A stretch of 64,000 bases of DNA, taken from NCBI GenBank assembly GCA_964421245.1, contig CAYQVW010000001.1, positions 124,001 through 188,000 of the forward strand, given 5' to 3'. How positions within the stretch are numbered: the first letter of the stretch is position 1; each line of letters starts with the position of its first letter. Below are positions 34,367 to 42,442 of the stretch, one piece after another. Below the pieces are notes generated by a model. It did no database searches, was not told the DNA's origin, and saw nothing but the letters and a program-made list of their open reading frames with translations. The translations under genes and the position numbers were made by a program. This DNA is from CAYQVW01 sp964421245 (GTDB lineage Bacteria; Margulisbacteria; WOR-1; XYC2-FULL-46-14).

Positions 34367-35500
34367 GTGCCTAAACAACCAAAAATAGTCATTGTCGGCG
34401 CCGGACCAATGGGTTGTTACCTTGGTCAGTTACTGAAGCATTACGGGTTTGATCCTCTATTACTTGAGGAGCACTCCGAAGTGGGGCGTCCGATTGCCTG
34501 TGCCGGAATTGTCGGATCTGACGTTTTTAAACGCAGCCAGCTTCCTCTCTCAAGAAAGTCTATTATGAACAAGATAGATGGAGCTAAGCTATCTTTTCAT
34601 AACTCCGCATTTTTAGTAAAGAGATCTGAAGTTGCCTACATTATAGACAGGGCGATCTTTGATCAAGAACTGAGTCAAGGGCTAAACGTTGAACTTAATT
34701 GTCGCTTTAAAGAATTTGAAAAAAATGGTCCGGGTTATATTCTCAAGACTAATAATGGGGAGTATTATGCCGATATTGTTGTTGGAGCAGATGGCCCTCA
34801 CTCTAAAGTTAGGACCTTGTTTGAATTTGAGACAAATCTTAAAATATACAAAGGATTGCAATATCGCATAAAAAAAGAAATTCCAGACCGCGATAGGGTT
34901 GAGGTTTCATACATTAAGCCATTCTCACTTTTCAATTGGATTATCCCAGAGGGAAATGGAACGATTCGTGTTGGAACGATGGCAGACAATCCATATGAAG
35001 AGCTCAATAAGTTTTTAAAATATAAGAGAATAGAGGGTGATATTGTTGAGAGGAATGCTGGTCCAATTCCAATTGGAACCACCCAAATTGTAAAGGGAAA
35101 TGTTGTGCTCTTGGGCGACGCTGCCTGTCAAATAAAGCCGATAACTTCTGGTGGGATTTTTTATGGTATGCGTGCGGCTGAGATGTTAGCCAGGGCAATA
35201 AAAGATGGAGACTTAGTCAAGTATGATGCCGAGTGGAAGGAAGAATTTGGGCAGGAAATTAAGCTTTGTTTGATGCTTAGAAATATAACCGAGAATATTG
35301 ATGAGAAGGTCTTAGTTCGGCTTTTTGATTATATTAAGGAAAACTCGACTCTTCTTGAGAAGGTTGGAGATTTTGAGAATCATTCATCAGTTCTTTGGAG
35401 TCTAATGTCTAATCCTCAAACTTATTCGACTATGGGATCCCTATTGATGGGGATTGTAAAGCGTCCAAGTATTTTAAAAAGGATTGTTAAGAGAAGATAG
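34367..35500 (+). CDS. Geranylgeranyl reductase-like FAD flavoprotein
   Basis: A 377-residue FAD-dependent oxidoreductase with VIVGAGPMGCYLGQLL (8-23), the GRPIACAGIVG substrate-side motif of the geranylgeranyl reductase family, VVGADGPHSKVR, and GDAACQIKPITSGGIFYGM (about 250-268). Relatives saturate isoprenoid chains (chlorophyll or archaeal lipids) or act on polyprenyl carriers; its bacterial role in this neighbourhood is unknown. The start is GTG 34367, since it gives PKQPKIVIVGAG directly at the FAD strand. It sits between the glycan locus and glyQ, 2 bases before glyQ. Confidence 0.82.
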   Translation: MPKQPKIVIVGAGPMGCYLGQLLKHYGFDPLLLEEHSEVGRPIACAGIVGSDVFKRSQLPLSRKSIMNKIDGAKLSFHNSAFLVKRSEVAYIIDRAIFDQELSQGLNVELNCRFKEFEKNGPGYILKTNNGEYYADIVVGADGPHSKVRTLFEFETNLKIYKGLQYRIKKEIPDRDRVEVSYIKPFSLFNWIIPEGNGTIRVGTMADNPYEELNKFLKYKRIEGDIVERNAGPIPIGTTQIVKGNVVLLGDAACQIKPITSGGIFYGMRAAEMLARAIKDGDLVKYDAEWKEEFGQEIKLCLMLRNITENIDEKVLVRLFDYIKENSTLLEKVGDFENHSSVLWSLMSNPQTYSTMGSLLMGIVKRPSILKRIVKRR

Positions 35501-35502
35501 AT

Positions 35503-36354
35503 ATGAAAAAAATATTCTTTCAAGAGATCATTGATCGTTTGAATAAGTATTGGGCCAAACAAGGCTGTGTTATTCGCCAGCCATATGATGTTGAAAAAGG
35601 TGCTGCTACAATGTCTCCGGCTACTTTTTTTGGAGCGCTTGGAAAAGAACCGTTGAAAGTGGCTTATATTGACCCTGTAAGACGACCGACTGATGGTAGA
35701 TATGGGAAAAACCCTAACCGTCTTTTTCATTACTTTCAGTATCAGGTAATTTTAAAGCCTTCCCCACAAGAGGTCCAAGAACTATATTTAGATTCTTTGC
35801 GTGCAATTGGGGTTGAGCCAGCTCATCATGATGTTAGATTTGTAGAAGACAATTGGGAGTCTCCAACCCTTGGGGCATGGGGAACTGGTTGGGAGGTTTG
35901 GGCTGAGGGGATGGAAGTAACTCAGTTTACTTATTTTCAAGAATGTGGAGGGTTTTCTTGTAAGCCGGTTTCTTGTGAATTAACCTATGGGCTTGAGCGG
36001 CTTGCCATGTTTATACAAAAAGTAAAATCAGTTTATGATATTGAGTGGACCAAAGGGGTTAAATATGAGGATATTTATCTTCGTGCGGAACAAGAATACT
36101 CAAAATATAACTTTGAAGAGGCATCGATTGAGTCCTTAGAGTTGCAGTTTGGAATTTTTGAGAAAGAGGCGGTTTCTCTTTTAAAGAAAAAGTTAGTTAT
36201 TCCAGCGTATGATTATATTTTAAAATGCTCTCATTCTTTTAACATCCTTGATGCCAGAGGTGTGGTCTCTGTTACAGAGAGAATGCAATACATACTTAGA
36301 ATACGTAAATTAGCCAAATGGGCTGCAAAGGTATATTTAGGGGTTAGGGTATAG
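35503..36354 (+). CDS. glyQ: Glycyl-tRNA synthetase alpha subunit
   Basis: The catalytic subunit of the bacterial alpha2beta2 GlyRS, 283 residues and full length. Typical segments are TFFGALGKEPLKVAYIDPVRRPTDGRYG, YFQYQVILKPSP, DVRFVEDNWESPTLGAWGTGWEVWAEGMEVTQFTYFQ in outline, and ELTYGLERLAMF. It charges tRNA-Gly together with the beta subunit encoded 8 bases downstream. Confidence 0.97.
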   Translation: MKKIFFQEIIDRLNKYWAKQGCVIRQPYDVEKGAATMSPATFFGALGKEPLKVAYIDPVRRPTDGRYGKNPNRLFHYFQYQVILKPSPQEVQELYLDSLRAIGVEPAHHDVRFVEDNWESPTLGAWGTGWEVWAEGMEVTQFTYFQECGGFSCKPVSCELTYGLERLAMFIQKVKSVYDIEWTKGVKYEDIYLRAEQEYSKYNFEEASIESLELQFGIFEKEAVSLLKKKLVIPAYDYILKCSHSFNILDARGVVSVTERMQYILRIRKLAKWAAKVYLGVRV

Positions 36355-36362
36355 GGGATAGT

Positions 36363-38420
36363 ATGATAGAAAAAAATGTAATATTTGAAATTGGTTGTGA
36401 AGAAATTCCAGCAAGATTTATGTCCAGGTTTTTGAAAGAGCTTAAGAGCAGAAGTGCACAAGAGCTTAAGGCAGAGAGAATTGGCTATTCAAAGATAGAG
36501 ACCTATGGGACTTATCGTCGTCTGGTTTTGTACATCGAGAAGATTGATTCAAAACAAGAAGATATTGCCCAAGAGATGAAGGGGCCTCCACAAGAAATTG
36601 CCTTTAGGGATGGAAAGCCAACTCAAGCAGCTTTAGGTTTTGCCAAATCTGCAGGGGTAACTTTAAAAGAGCTTAAAATTAAGCAGTTTGGCTCTAAAAA
36701 TTATGTTGTAGCAAATATTGATAGAAAAGGGGTAAAAGCAGCTAAACTGTTACCTCAAATCTTGCAGAATATCATTAAGTCAATTTATCTTCCCCTTTCA
36801 ATGCGTTGGGGGAATATAGAATATAAGTTTATCCGTCCGATTCACTGGATTGTTGCTCTATATGGAAATCAGATAGTTAGGTTTGAATTGGCAGGGGTTA
36901 AATCAGCCAATAGTTCAAATAGCCATAGATTTTCTAAGGTTAAAAAGGTTAAGCTTCAGAGTGCTAATATTGAGGCATACAAGAAAAAACTTTTAAAAGC
37001 AGGAGTAGTAGTTGATCAGGAGGAGAGGAAAAGGGGTATTCTTGCCCAAGTAAAAAAGTTAGCTCCCAATGCCCTTGTTGAGGACGATTTACTTAATGAG
37101 GTCAATTATTTAGTTGAAAATCCAGTTGCTTTGGCTGGCAAATTTGATGCTAAATATCTTAAATTGCCCAAAGAAGTTCTAATAACTTCGATGAAGAAGA
37201 ATCAGAAGTATTTTCCAACTTTATCAGATGGAAAGCTCGAATCTAAGTTTGTTGTAATAACCGATGGGGCAGCCAAAACATATCACAAGAATATCAGAGA
37301 AGGAAACCAAAAGGTGCTTTCTGCGCGTTTAGAAGATGCCAAATTTTTCTTTGAAGAAGATAATAAGGTTTCTTTAGGCAATAGAGTGGGAGAGCTTGAA
37401 AAGATAGCCTTTTTTGAAAAACTTGGAAATATGAAGCAAAAGACTAATCGGGTTGTGGCTATGGCTGAATTTATTGCAAAAAAACTGAATGTTTCTACTT
37501 CTCAAATTAGAGCAGTTTTACGTGCTGCAGAATTGTGTAAGGCGGATCTTATCACTCAGATGGTTTTTGAGTTCCCAACGCTACAGGGGGTGATGGGGAG
37601 GGAATATGTAAAAGAATCAAAGGAGGTTGGACAAGGAATATATGAGCATTATTTACCACGGCATGCAGGAGACAGTCTTCCACAAACAATGCCAGGCATA
37701 ATTGTCTCTTTGGCAGATAAGCTTGATACTTTGATTGGCTGTTTTTCCCTAGGTTATGAACCGACCGGATCGGCCGATCCCTATGGTTTGCGCAGAGCCG
37801 CAATTGGAATAATCGCCATTCTAAAAAATAAGGAGATAAAGCTCAATCTTTTTGGTGTAGTTGATTTTGGATATAAAGCCTATGAGGGAATAATTGCTGA
37901 GCCTAAAGATTTATCTGCTGTTAAAAAAGCACTTTTAAAATTTTTAGGGATTAGGCTTCGTAAAGTCCTTCTTGATCAGAAGGTTAGACACGATATTATT
38001 GATGCAGTTTTGTATAACTATACAGATGTTTTTGACATCTTTCAAAAAGTTGAGGCAATTGAGGGAGCAATGGGTGAAAAGTGGTTTAAGCTAATTTGTG
38101 AATCTGCGGATAGAATTGTACGTATCTCAAAAGGACATAAGAATGATAAGGTCAATCCGGCAGACCTAGAAGACGTAGCTGAGAAAGAATTACATAGTAT
38201 ATTTAACAAACTTAAATGGGAAGTAGAGGAAAAGGTTAAAAGTGGGAACTATAAAGCTGCCTTTGAAAGACTCTCTTCCCTAAGCGGTCCTATTTCTGAT
38301 TTCTTTGATCAAGTATTGGTTATGCATAAGGATGAACGTTTAAAGAATAATCGCCTGGCATTATTGCGATCAATAGCTAATTTTTACCTTAAAATAGCCA
38401 ATTTTTCAGAAATTCAATAA
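36363..38420 (+). CDS. glyS: Glycyl-tRNA synthetase beta subunit
   Basis: The 685-residue beta subunit, usual length for the family, carrying tRNA binding and supporting the alpha subunit. It starts IEKNVIFEIGCEEIPARFM and has TYGTYRRLVLYI, MRWGNIEYKFIRPIHWIVALY and the HD-like middle region with AAELCKADLITQMVFEFPTLQGVMGREY. The C-terminus has the anticodon-binding-like helices. A tight operon with glyQ (8-base gap). A GC-rich hairpin element follows the stop. Confidence 0.96.
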   Translation: MIEKNVIFEIGCEEIPARFMSRFLKELKSRSAQELKAERIGYSKIETYGTYRRLVLYIEKIDSKQEDIAQEMKGPPQEIAFRDGKPTQAALGFAKSAGVTLKELKIKQFGSKNYVVANIDRKGVKAAKLLPQILQNIIKSIYLPLSMRWGNIEYKFIRPIHWIVALYGNQIVRFELAGVKSANSSNSHRFSKVKKVKLQSANIEAYKKKLLKAGVVVDQEERKRGILAQVKKLAPNALVEDDLLNEVNYLVENPVALAGKFDAKYLKLPKEVLITSMKKNQKYFPTLSDGKLESKFVVITDGAAKTYHKNIREGNQKVLSARLEDAKFFFEEDNKVSLGNRVGELEKIAFFEKLGNMKQKTNRVVAMAEFIAKKLNVSTSQIRAVLRAAELCKADLITQMVFEFPTLQGVMGREYVKESKEVGQGIYEHYLPRHAGDSLPQTMPGIIVSLADKLDTLIGCFSLGYEPTGSADPYGLRRAAIGIIAILKNKEIKLNLFGVVDFGYKAYEGIIAEPKDLSAVKKALLKFLGIRLRKVLLDQKVRHDIIDAVLYNYTDVFDIFQKVEAIEGAMGEKWFKLICESADRIVRISKGHKNDKVNPADLEDVAEKELHSIFNKLKWEVEEKVKSGNYKAAFERLSSLSGPISDFFDQVLVMHKDERLKNNRLALLRSIANFYLKIANFSEIQ

Positions 38421-38424
38421 CACA

Positions 38425-38519
38425 CCTCATCCACCATTCGCTCCGCTCATGCTCCCTATTTAATTGCCCTCTCCATGAAATGGAGAGGGGGGACCCCGCC
38501 GCAGGCGGGGTGGGTGAGG
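38425..38519. repeat. GC-rich nested hairpin repeat element
   Basis: A 95-base element with imperfect outer inverted arms (CCTCATCCACC at 38425-38435 and GGTGGGTGAGG at 38509-38519). Inside are a 10-bp-stem hairpin CCCTCTCCAT/ATGGAGAGGG (38467-38489) and a GC hairpin CCCCGCC-GCA-GGCGGGG (38494-38510). Its base composition contrasts with the AT-rich neighbours. It looks like a REP/MITE-like dispersed repeat, and may also end glyQS transcription. There is no T-run after it. Confidence 0.6.
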
Positions 38520-38592
38520 ATGCAAGTTCTAGCTTCCTCAAGCCGATAGTATACATGAAGGTGATCCCTACTAAGGGACGGGAGGTTAGTAA

Positions 38593-40233
38593 ATGAGAAG
38601 AGTTGTATTAATAACCATATCATTGATTCTGATGTTTTCTGCGGCTAGCGTGGCTTATGTCGCCAATGACCCCTCAGATTTGACCCCAAACGCCAGAGTA
38701 ATTGGTCTCGGTCGAGCCTATGTTGCGGTTGATGGTGAATATGCAAACCCAGCTGGACTTGCTTCCGTCAAGAAAATACAGATCTCTTCTATGTTTGGTA
38801 AATTTATGGAAGAGTACAATTATACTTCTGTTGCATTAGCTTATCCTACTGAATACGGTGTTTTTGGATTAGGTTATTCTGGCGCTTCAATTGGTGGGGC
38901 TCCAGCAACTAGAATAAAACCAGGAACTGCCGCTGATCCAGTTTATGAAGTTGATCCGACCCGCGGTTCTGCTAGTAACACAAATAATGTATATGTTCTA
39001 TCTTATGGTACTGATGCTAAACGTTTTGTTGGTATTGCTCCAGCCCTAAATTTAAGACTAGGTGCAAGTTTGCGTATTTTCCAGGCTGCATTATCTGGTG
39101 CTGGAATCACTGATGGTTCTGCTATTGGTAAAGAACTTGATTTAGGTGCTCAGATTCAACCAAAATCTTGGTTAAAAGTTGGTGTGGTTGGTAAGCATCT
39201 ATTACCGGCTTCTGTTGGTGGAACCCTTGTATATGCTGATGGGCACACAGAATCATATCCAGCCACAGTTACAGTAGGTACTGCGATCAAAGTATTAGGT
39301 GATTATGGTGCATTAAGAAGTTTTAGAGGACAAGAAGTTACTATAGTGTCTGATATTAAGACCAGTGTTGTTGAGAGGGCTAATTCTACTTCTCATATCG
39401 GTGTTGAGTGGAAGCCTGCTTCTCCCGTTGCTATTAGAGTTGGTATTGATCAAAACACTAACCTTTGTGCGGGCGTTGGAGTAACTGTTAAAGGATTCAG
39501 ATTTGACTATGGTTACAATCAATATGCTTCTGCCCCTGGTATGAGCAATAACTACTTCTCAGTTACTTATGGCTTGCCAGTTGCAAAGAAGAAGAAATTA
39601 GTTGTCCCTGTTAAAAAGCTTGAGCTAATTAGATTTAAAGACGTTCCAGAATCTCACTGGGCATATAACCAAATATCTCTTTTAGCAACTCAAGGAATAA
39701 TTAAGGGATACCCTAACCAGACCTTTAAGCCAGAGGGGAAGATTACTCGTGCCGAGTTATCGACCTTGCTAGTTCGTTCATCTGATGCAGATTTAATCAA
39801 AGGAAAACCAGCTTTCCGTGATGTTACACCAAAGCACTGGGCATATAACCAGGTTTATACTGCTGCCAAGTTAAACATTATTAATGGATACCCAGACTAT
39901 ACCTTTAAGCCTAGAAAGAGTATTAATAGGGCTGAGGGTGTTTCGATGGTAACTCGTTTCACTGGAATCCAGAAACTTAGCTATAAGGGACTATATTCTG
40001 ATATCAAGGCTACTCACTGGGCAGCGCGTAACATTGCTTCTGCCAATGAAGCTGGATTACTAGCCTATGTAAAAACAGAAAAACTATACCCGAAGAAAGA
40101 TTTAACCAGGGCAGAGGTTGTTGAAATTCTATACAGAACCTCAAAGGTGCAGGGAATATTGGCAAAGGGAATTCTTAAGAATCATCCTAATGCATATAAC
40201 TTGACAACAGCTAGTTTAAAGACTAAGATTTAG
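38593..40233 (+). CDS. Porin-like outer membrane beta-barrel with three C-terminal SLH domains
   Basis: A signal peptide (RVVLITISLILMFSAASVAYVA) is followed by about 320 residues in the style of PorV/FadL-like barrels: NARVIGLGRAYVAVDGEYANPAGLAS, repeated alternating strands and GVTVKGFRFDYGYNQY. Residues from about 347 are three SLH repeats, with RFKDVPESHWAYNQISLLATQGIIKGYP, FRDVTPKHWAYNQVYTAA and YSDIKATHWAARNIA as their starts. SLH repeats bind secondary cell-wall polymers or peptidoglycan, so the protein probably anchors the outer membrane. GGGAGG precedes ATG 38593. The SLH module is C-terminal here; in Omp-alpha/cyanobacterial porins it is N-terminal. Confidence 0.85.
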   Translation: MRRVVLITISLILMFSAASVAYVANDPSDLTPNARVIGLGRAYVAVDGEYANPAGLASVKKIQISSMFGKFMEEYNYTSVALAYPTEYGVFGLGYSGASIGGAPATRIKPGTAADPVYEVDPTRGSASNTNNVYVLSYGTDAKRFVGIAPALNLRLGASLRIFQAALSGAGITDGSAIGKELDLGAQIQPKSWLKVGVVGKHLLPASVGGTLVYADGHTESYPATVTVGTAIKVLGDYGALRSFRGQEVTIVSDIKTSVVERANSTSHIGVEWKPASPVAIRVGIDQNTNLCAGVGVTVKGFRFDYGYNQYASAPGMSNNYFSVTYGLPVAKKKKLVVPVKKLELIRFKDVPESHWAYNQISLLATQGIIKGYPNQTFKPEGKITRAELSTLLVRSSDADLIKGKPAFRDVTPKHWAYNQVYTAAKLNIINGYPDYTFKPRKSINRAEGVSMVTRFTGIQKLSYKGLYSDIKATHWAARNIASANEAGLLAYVKTEKLYPKKDLTRAEVVEILYRTSKVQGILAKGILKNHPNAYNLTTASLKTKI

Positions 40234-40289
40234 CAAATTAGAAATCCTCCGAAGCAATGAAAGCGAAGGAGGAATAAGGGAGGAAAATC

Positions 40290-41354
40290 ATGAAAAAATT
40301 ATTATTAACTTTGGTTCTGTTTCTATGTCTTTCTACAATTGTTTTTGCAGCTGCTGGAGTGCCTGAGCAGATAAGTATTCAAGGGCGCCTAATGGATTCT
40401 TCGGGCGTAATGGCGAATAAGACAGGTCAAAACGTTACTTTTATTTTATACGATGCAGTAACCGGAGGCAAAAAAGTTCACGAAGAAAAGGTAACTGTTA
40501 ATACTGATTCAAATGGTGTTTTTAATGCAGTATTAGGGGTTAAAAAGTCCTTCACAAGTAATTTTGAAAAACAATATTGGATAGAAATAAAGGTTGGAGG
40601 TAACCTGGTTGGAAAGGTTCGCCAATCCTTGACGACTTCTCCGTATGCAATAACAGCAAAAAGGGTAGTTGGAGATATGGCTTGGGTCAATAACCCTAAA
40701 GGATCGGCTGTGATTGGTTTAAGTGCTGCAGCTGCTTTCCCAGCTGGTAGTTTTACAAATGCTGTTGGGGATGCTCTTTGGGGAGTCAGCACCGCTGGAA
40801 AAGGGGCGCTTTTTACTAATAAGTCAGATACAAATCCAACAGTTTTGGCAGTTAATTTTAAACAATCATTGATAAGTAATGCTATTGAGGCAAAAAGTTT
40901 TGGTGATGCTGTTGTAGGAGAATCAACTGGTGGATTTGGTGTTGGGGTAGAGGGGACCGGTAGCAAAGCTGGTGTTAGAGGCCTTGGACAAAAGATTGCT
41001 GGAGGAGCAAAAACTGGACCTGGTGTATGGGGAGAGAGTATAAATGGTCCTGGAGTTTATGGTAGTTCTATTGCTGCTGGTGATGTGGATAAAGCCTTTA
41101 AAGTTGATTGGTTTGAAGTTGATATAAATAGTAGCACTTTTGGTGAGTATAACAAACTACCTAAAGGACGAACACCTATTGGCTTTACTATTTTGGAGAT
41201 TGATACAACTTCTCCACCAGTGCCAACTTGGCATTGGAAAAAGAGTGAGATAGTTAGTTATCAGTATGAAGATGGAATTAAAAATGGTAGCTTTAGGCTT
41301 GATGTTGCGAATTCAGGAATTTACAGATATAAAGTCATGATGGTTTACCAATAG
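40290..41354 (+). CDS. Secreted protein of unknown function, candidate-phylum surface type
   Basis: A 354-residue protein with an N-terminal signal peptide (LLLTLVLFLCLSTIVFAAAG). The segment PEQISIQGRLMDSSGVMANKTGQNVTFILYD and the ending RQSLTTSPYAITAKRV recur in large surface proteins of candidate phyla, where they seem to form a beta-rich N-terminal domain. The middle is Gly-, Ala- and Ser-rich (VGVEGTGSKAGVRGLGQ), as in trimeric or fibre-like surface repeats. No enzyme motif. GGGAGG precedes the ATG. I cannot name a function. Confidence 0.7.
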   Translation: MKKLLLTLVLFLCLSTIVFAAAGVPEQISIQGRLMDSSGVMANKTGQNVTFILYDAVTGGKKVHEEKVTVNTDSNGVFNAVLGVKKSFTSNFEKQYWIEIKVGGNLVGKVRQSLTTSPYAITAKRVVGDMAWVNNPKGSAVIGLSAAAAFPAGSFTNAVGDALWGVSTAGKGALFTNKSDTNPTVLAVNFKQSLISNAIEAKSFGDAVVGESTGGFGVGVEGTGSKAGVRGLGQKIAGGAKTGPGVWGESINGPGVYGSSIAAGDVDKAFKVDWFEVDINSSTFGEYNKLPKGRTPIGFTILEIDTTSPPVPTWHWKKSEIVSYQYEDGIKNGSFRLDVANSGIYRYKVMMVYQ

Positions 41355-41388
41355 GTTAGTAATTAGTAATGAGAGAAGGAGGCAGGGA

Positions 41389-42423
41389 ATGAAAAGAGTA
41401 GTTTTAATAATAATATTTATTTTATTCTTTGCTCTTACGGCTTCTGCTGAAATGGTTGAGGGCAATGGGTATAGAGTAGATTATGTTATTGGTTCTGGTG
41501 GAGGAACTAACTTTGTAGTTGGTCAGCCAGTTATTGGAGAACTAAAAGGAACTCAAGATAATGCAGAAATTGGTGCATTATATACTTGGCTGAACTTAAC
41601 CAATGGCGGGACCTATGTTTATATAGGACCAGGAGGAATTCAAAATATTATTACTCTTGGGCCGAAAACAGGAACGGGAATAGGGACAACTCCAGCTGGG
41701 ACTCCAGGAACAACTCCTGGAACACCACCGGCAGGGAGCATTGTTAAAATTGATCCACCGAAAATCTCTGATGTATATATTGGTAATCGCCTTTATTTTA
41801 AAGATTTAGTTTCAAAGGGAGATAAATTCTATACATCAAAGAGTACAGCAATTAAGGCAACCGTTAAAGCAAAAGATGGGATTAATACTAAAAAACTTTC
41901 TATTAAAGTAACCGATTCTCAGGGACTTACAACTTATTATACTTTATCTGATGCAAATATATCATCAAAGCTAACAAAGGGAGCAACAATAACTCAATGT
42001 AATATTAGTTATAATATTAAAAACCTTGGGGTTGGAGAAAATAGTGTTGAAATTAAAGCTGCCAATGCTGGTGGAGAGGTCAAAGAGAACCTAAAATTAA
42101 CAGTTGTTAGTGGAATGAGTGTGATTGGAGACGTTGTGGTTTTTCCAAGTCCGTTCTCTATTCCAAATGATAAGACTGCTTATATTCAATATACTCTTTC
42201 TGATGCTACAAGCGTTACTATATATGTAACTTCTGTGGGTGGAAAGATTGTTAGAAAAGTAACATATCCGGCAAATACTGAAGGCGGTAATGCAGGAAGA
42301 AACAAAGTTACATGGGATGGAATGAGTGATACAGGCGAATTAGCTGGAAATGGAATTTATGTCGGAACTGTTGTCTCCGGTGGAAGAATCCTCAAAAGAT
42401 TCAAATTTACCATCAAGAATTAA
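41389..42423 (+). CDS. Secreted protein with C-terminal FlgD-like Ig domain
   Basis: A 344-residue protein with a signal peptide (VVLIIIFILFFALTASAEM). The N-terminal stretch GYRVDYVIGSGGGTNFVVGQP is a motif often seen in secreted proteins that assemble into the envelope. A Pro/Gly/Thr-rich linker (about residues 95-120) leads to an Ig-like region, and the end (VVFPSPF, SDTGELAGNGIYVGTVVSGGR, RFKFTIKN) resembles the FlgD-like Ig domain used as a C-terminal module in exported proteins. Function unknown. It ends 19 bases before proS. Confidence 0.72.
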   Translation: MKRVVLIIIFILFFALTASAEMVEGNGYRVDYVIGSGGGTNFVVGQPVIGELKGTQDNAEIGALYTWLNLTNGGTYVYIGPGGIQNIITLGPKTGTGIGTTPAGTPGTTPGTPPAGSIVKIDPPKISDVYIGNRLYFKDLVSKGDKFYTSKSTAIKATVKAKDGINTKKLSIKVTDSQGLTTYYTLSDANISSKLTKGATITQCNISYNIKNLGVGENSVEIKAANAGGEVKENLKLTVVSGMSVIGDVVVFPSPFSIPNDKTAYIQYTLSDATSVTIYVTSVGGKIVRKVTYPANTEGGNAGRNKVTWDGMSDTGELAGNGIYVGTVVSGGRILKRFKFTIKN

Positions 42424-42434
42424 TATGCTATAAT
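42406..42434 (+). promoter_or_regulatory. Promoter of proS
   Basis: TTTACC (42406-42411), 17-base spacer, TATAAT (42429-42434), then 8 bases to ATG 42443. The -35 overlaps the last codons of the upstream gene. No Shine-Dalgarno lies before the start, so a leaderless mRNA is likely. Confidence 0.55.
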
Positions 42435-42442
42435 CAAAATAT

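Noticed and set aside
40478..40966. A 162-codon minus-strand frame inside the secreted protein gene
   Set aside because: It is the mirror of a Gly/Ala/Ser-rich repeat region on the plus strand, which produces long antisense open frames; no Shine-Dalgarno or domain is seen.
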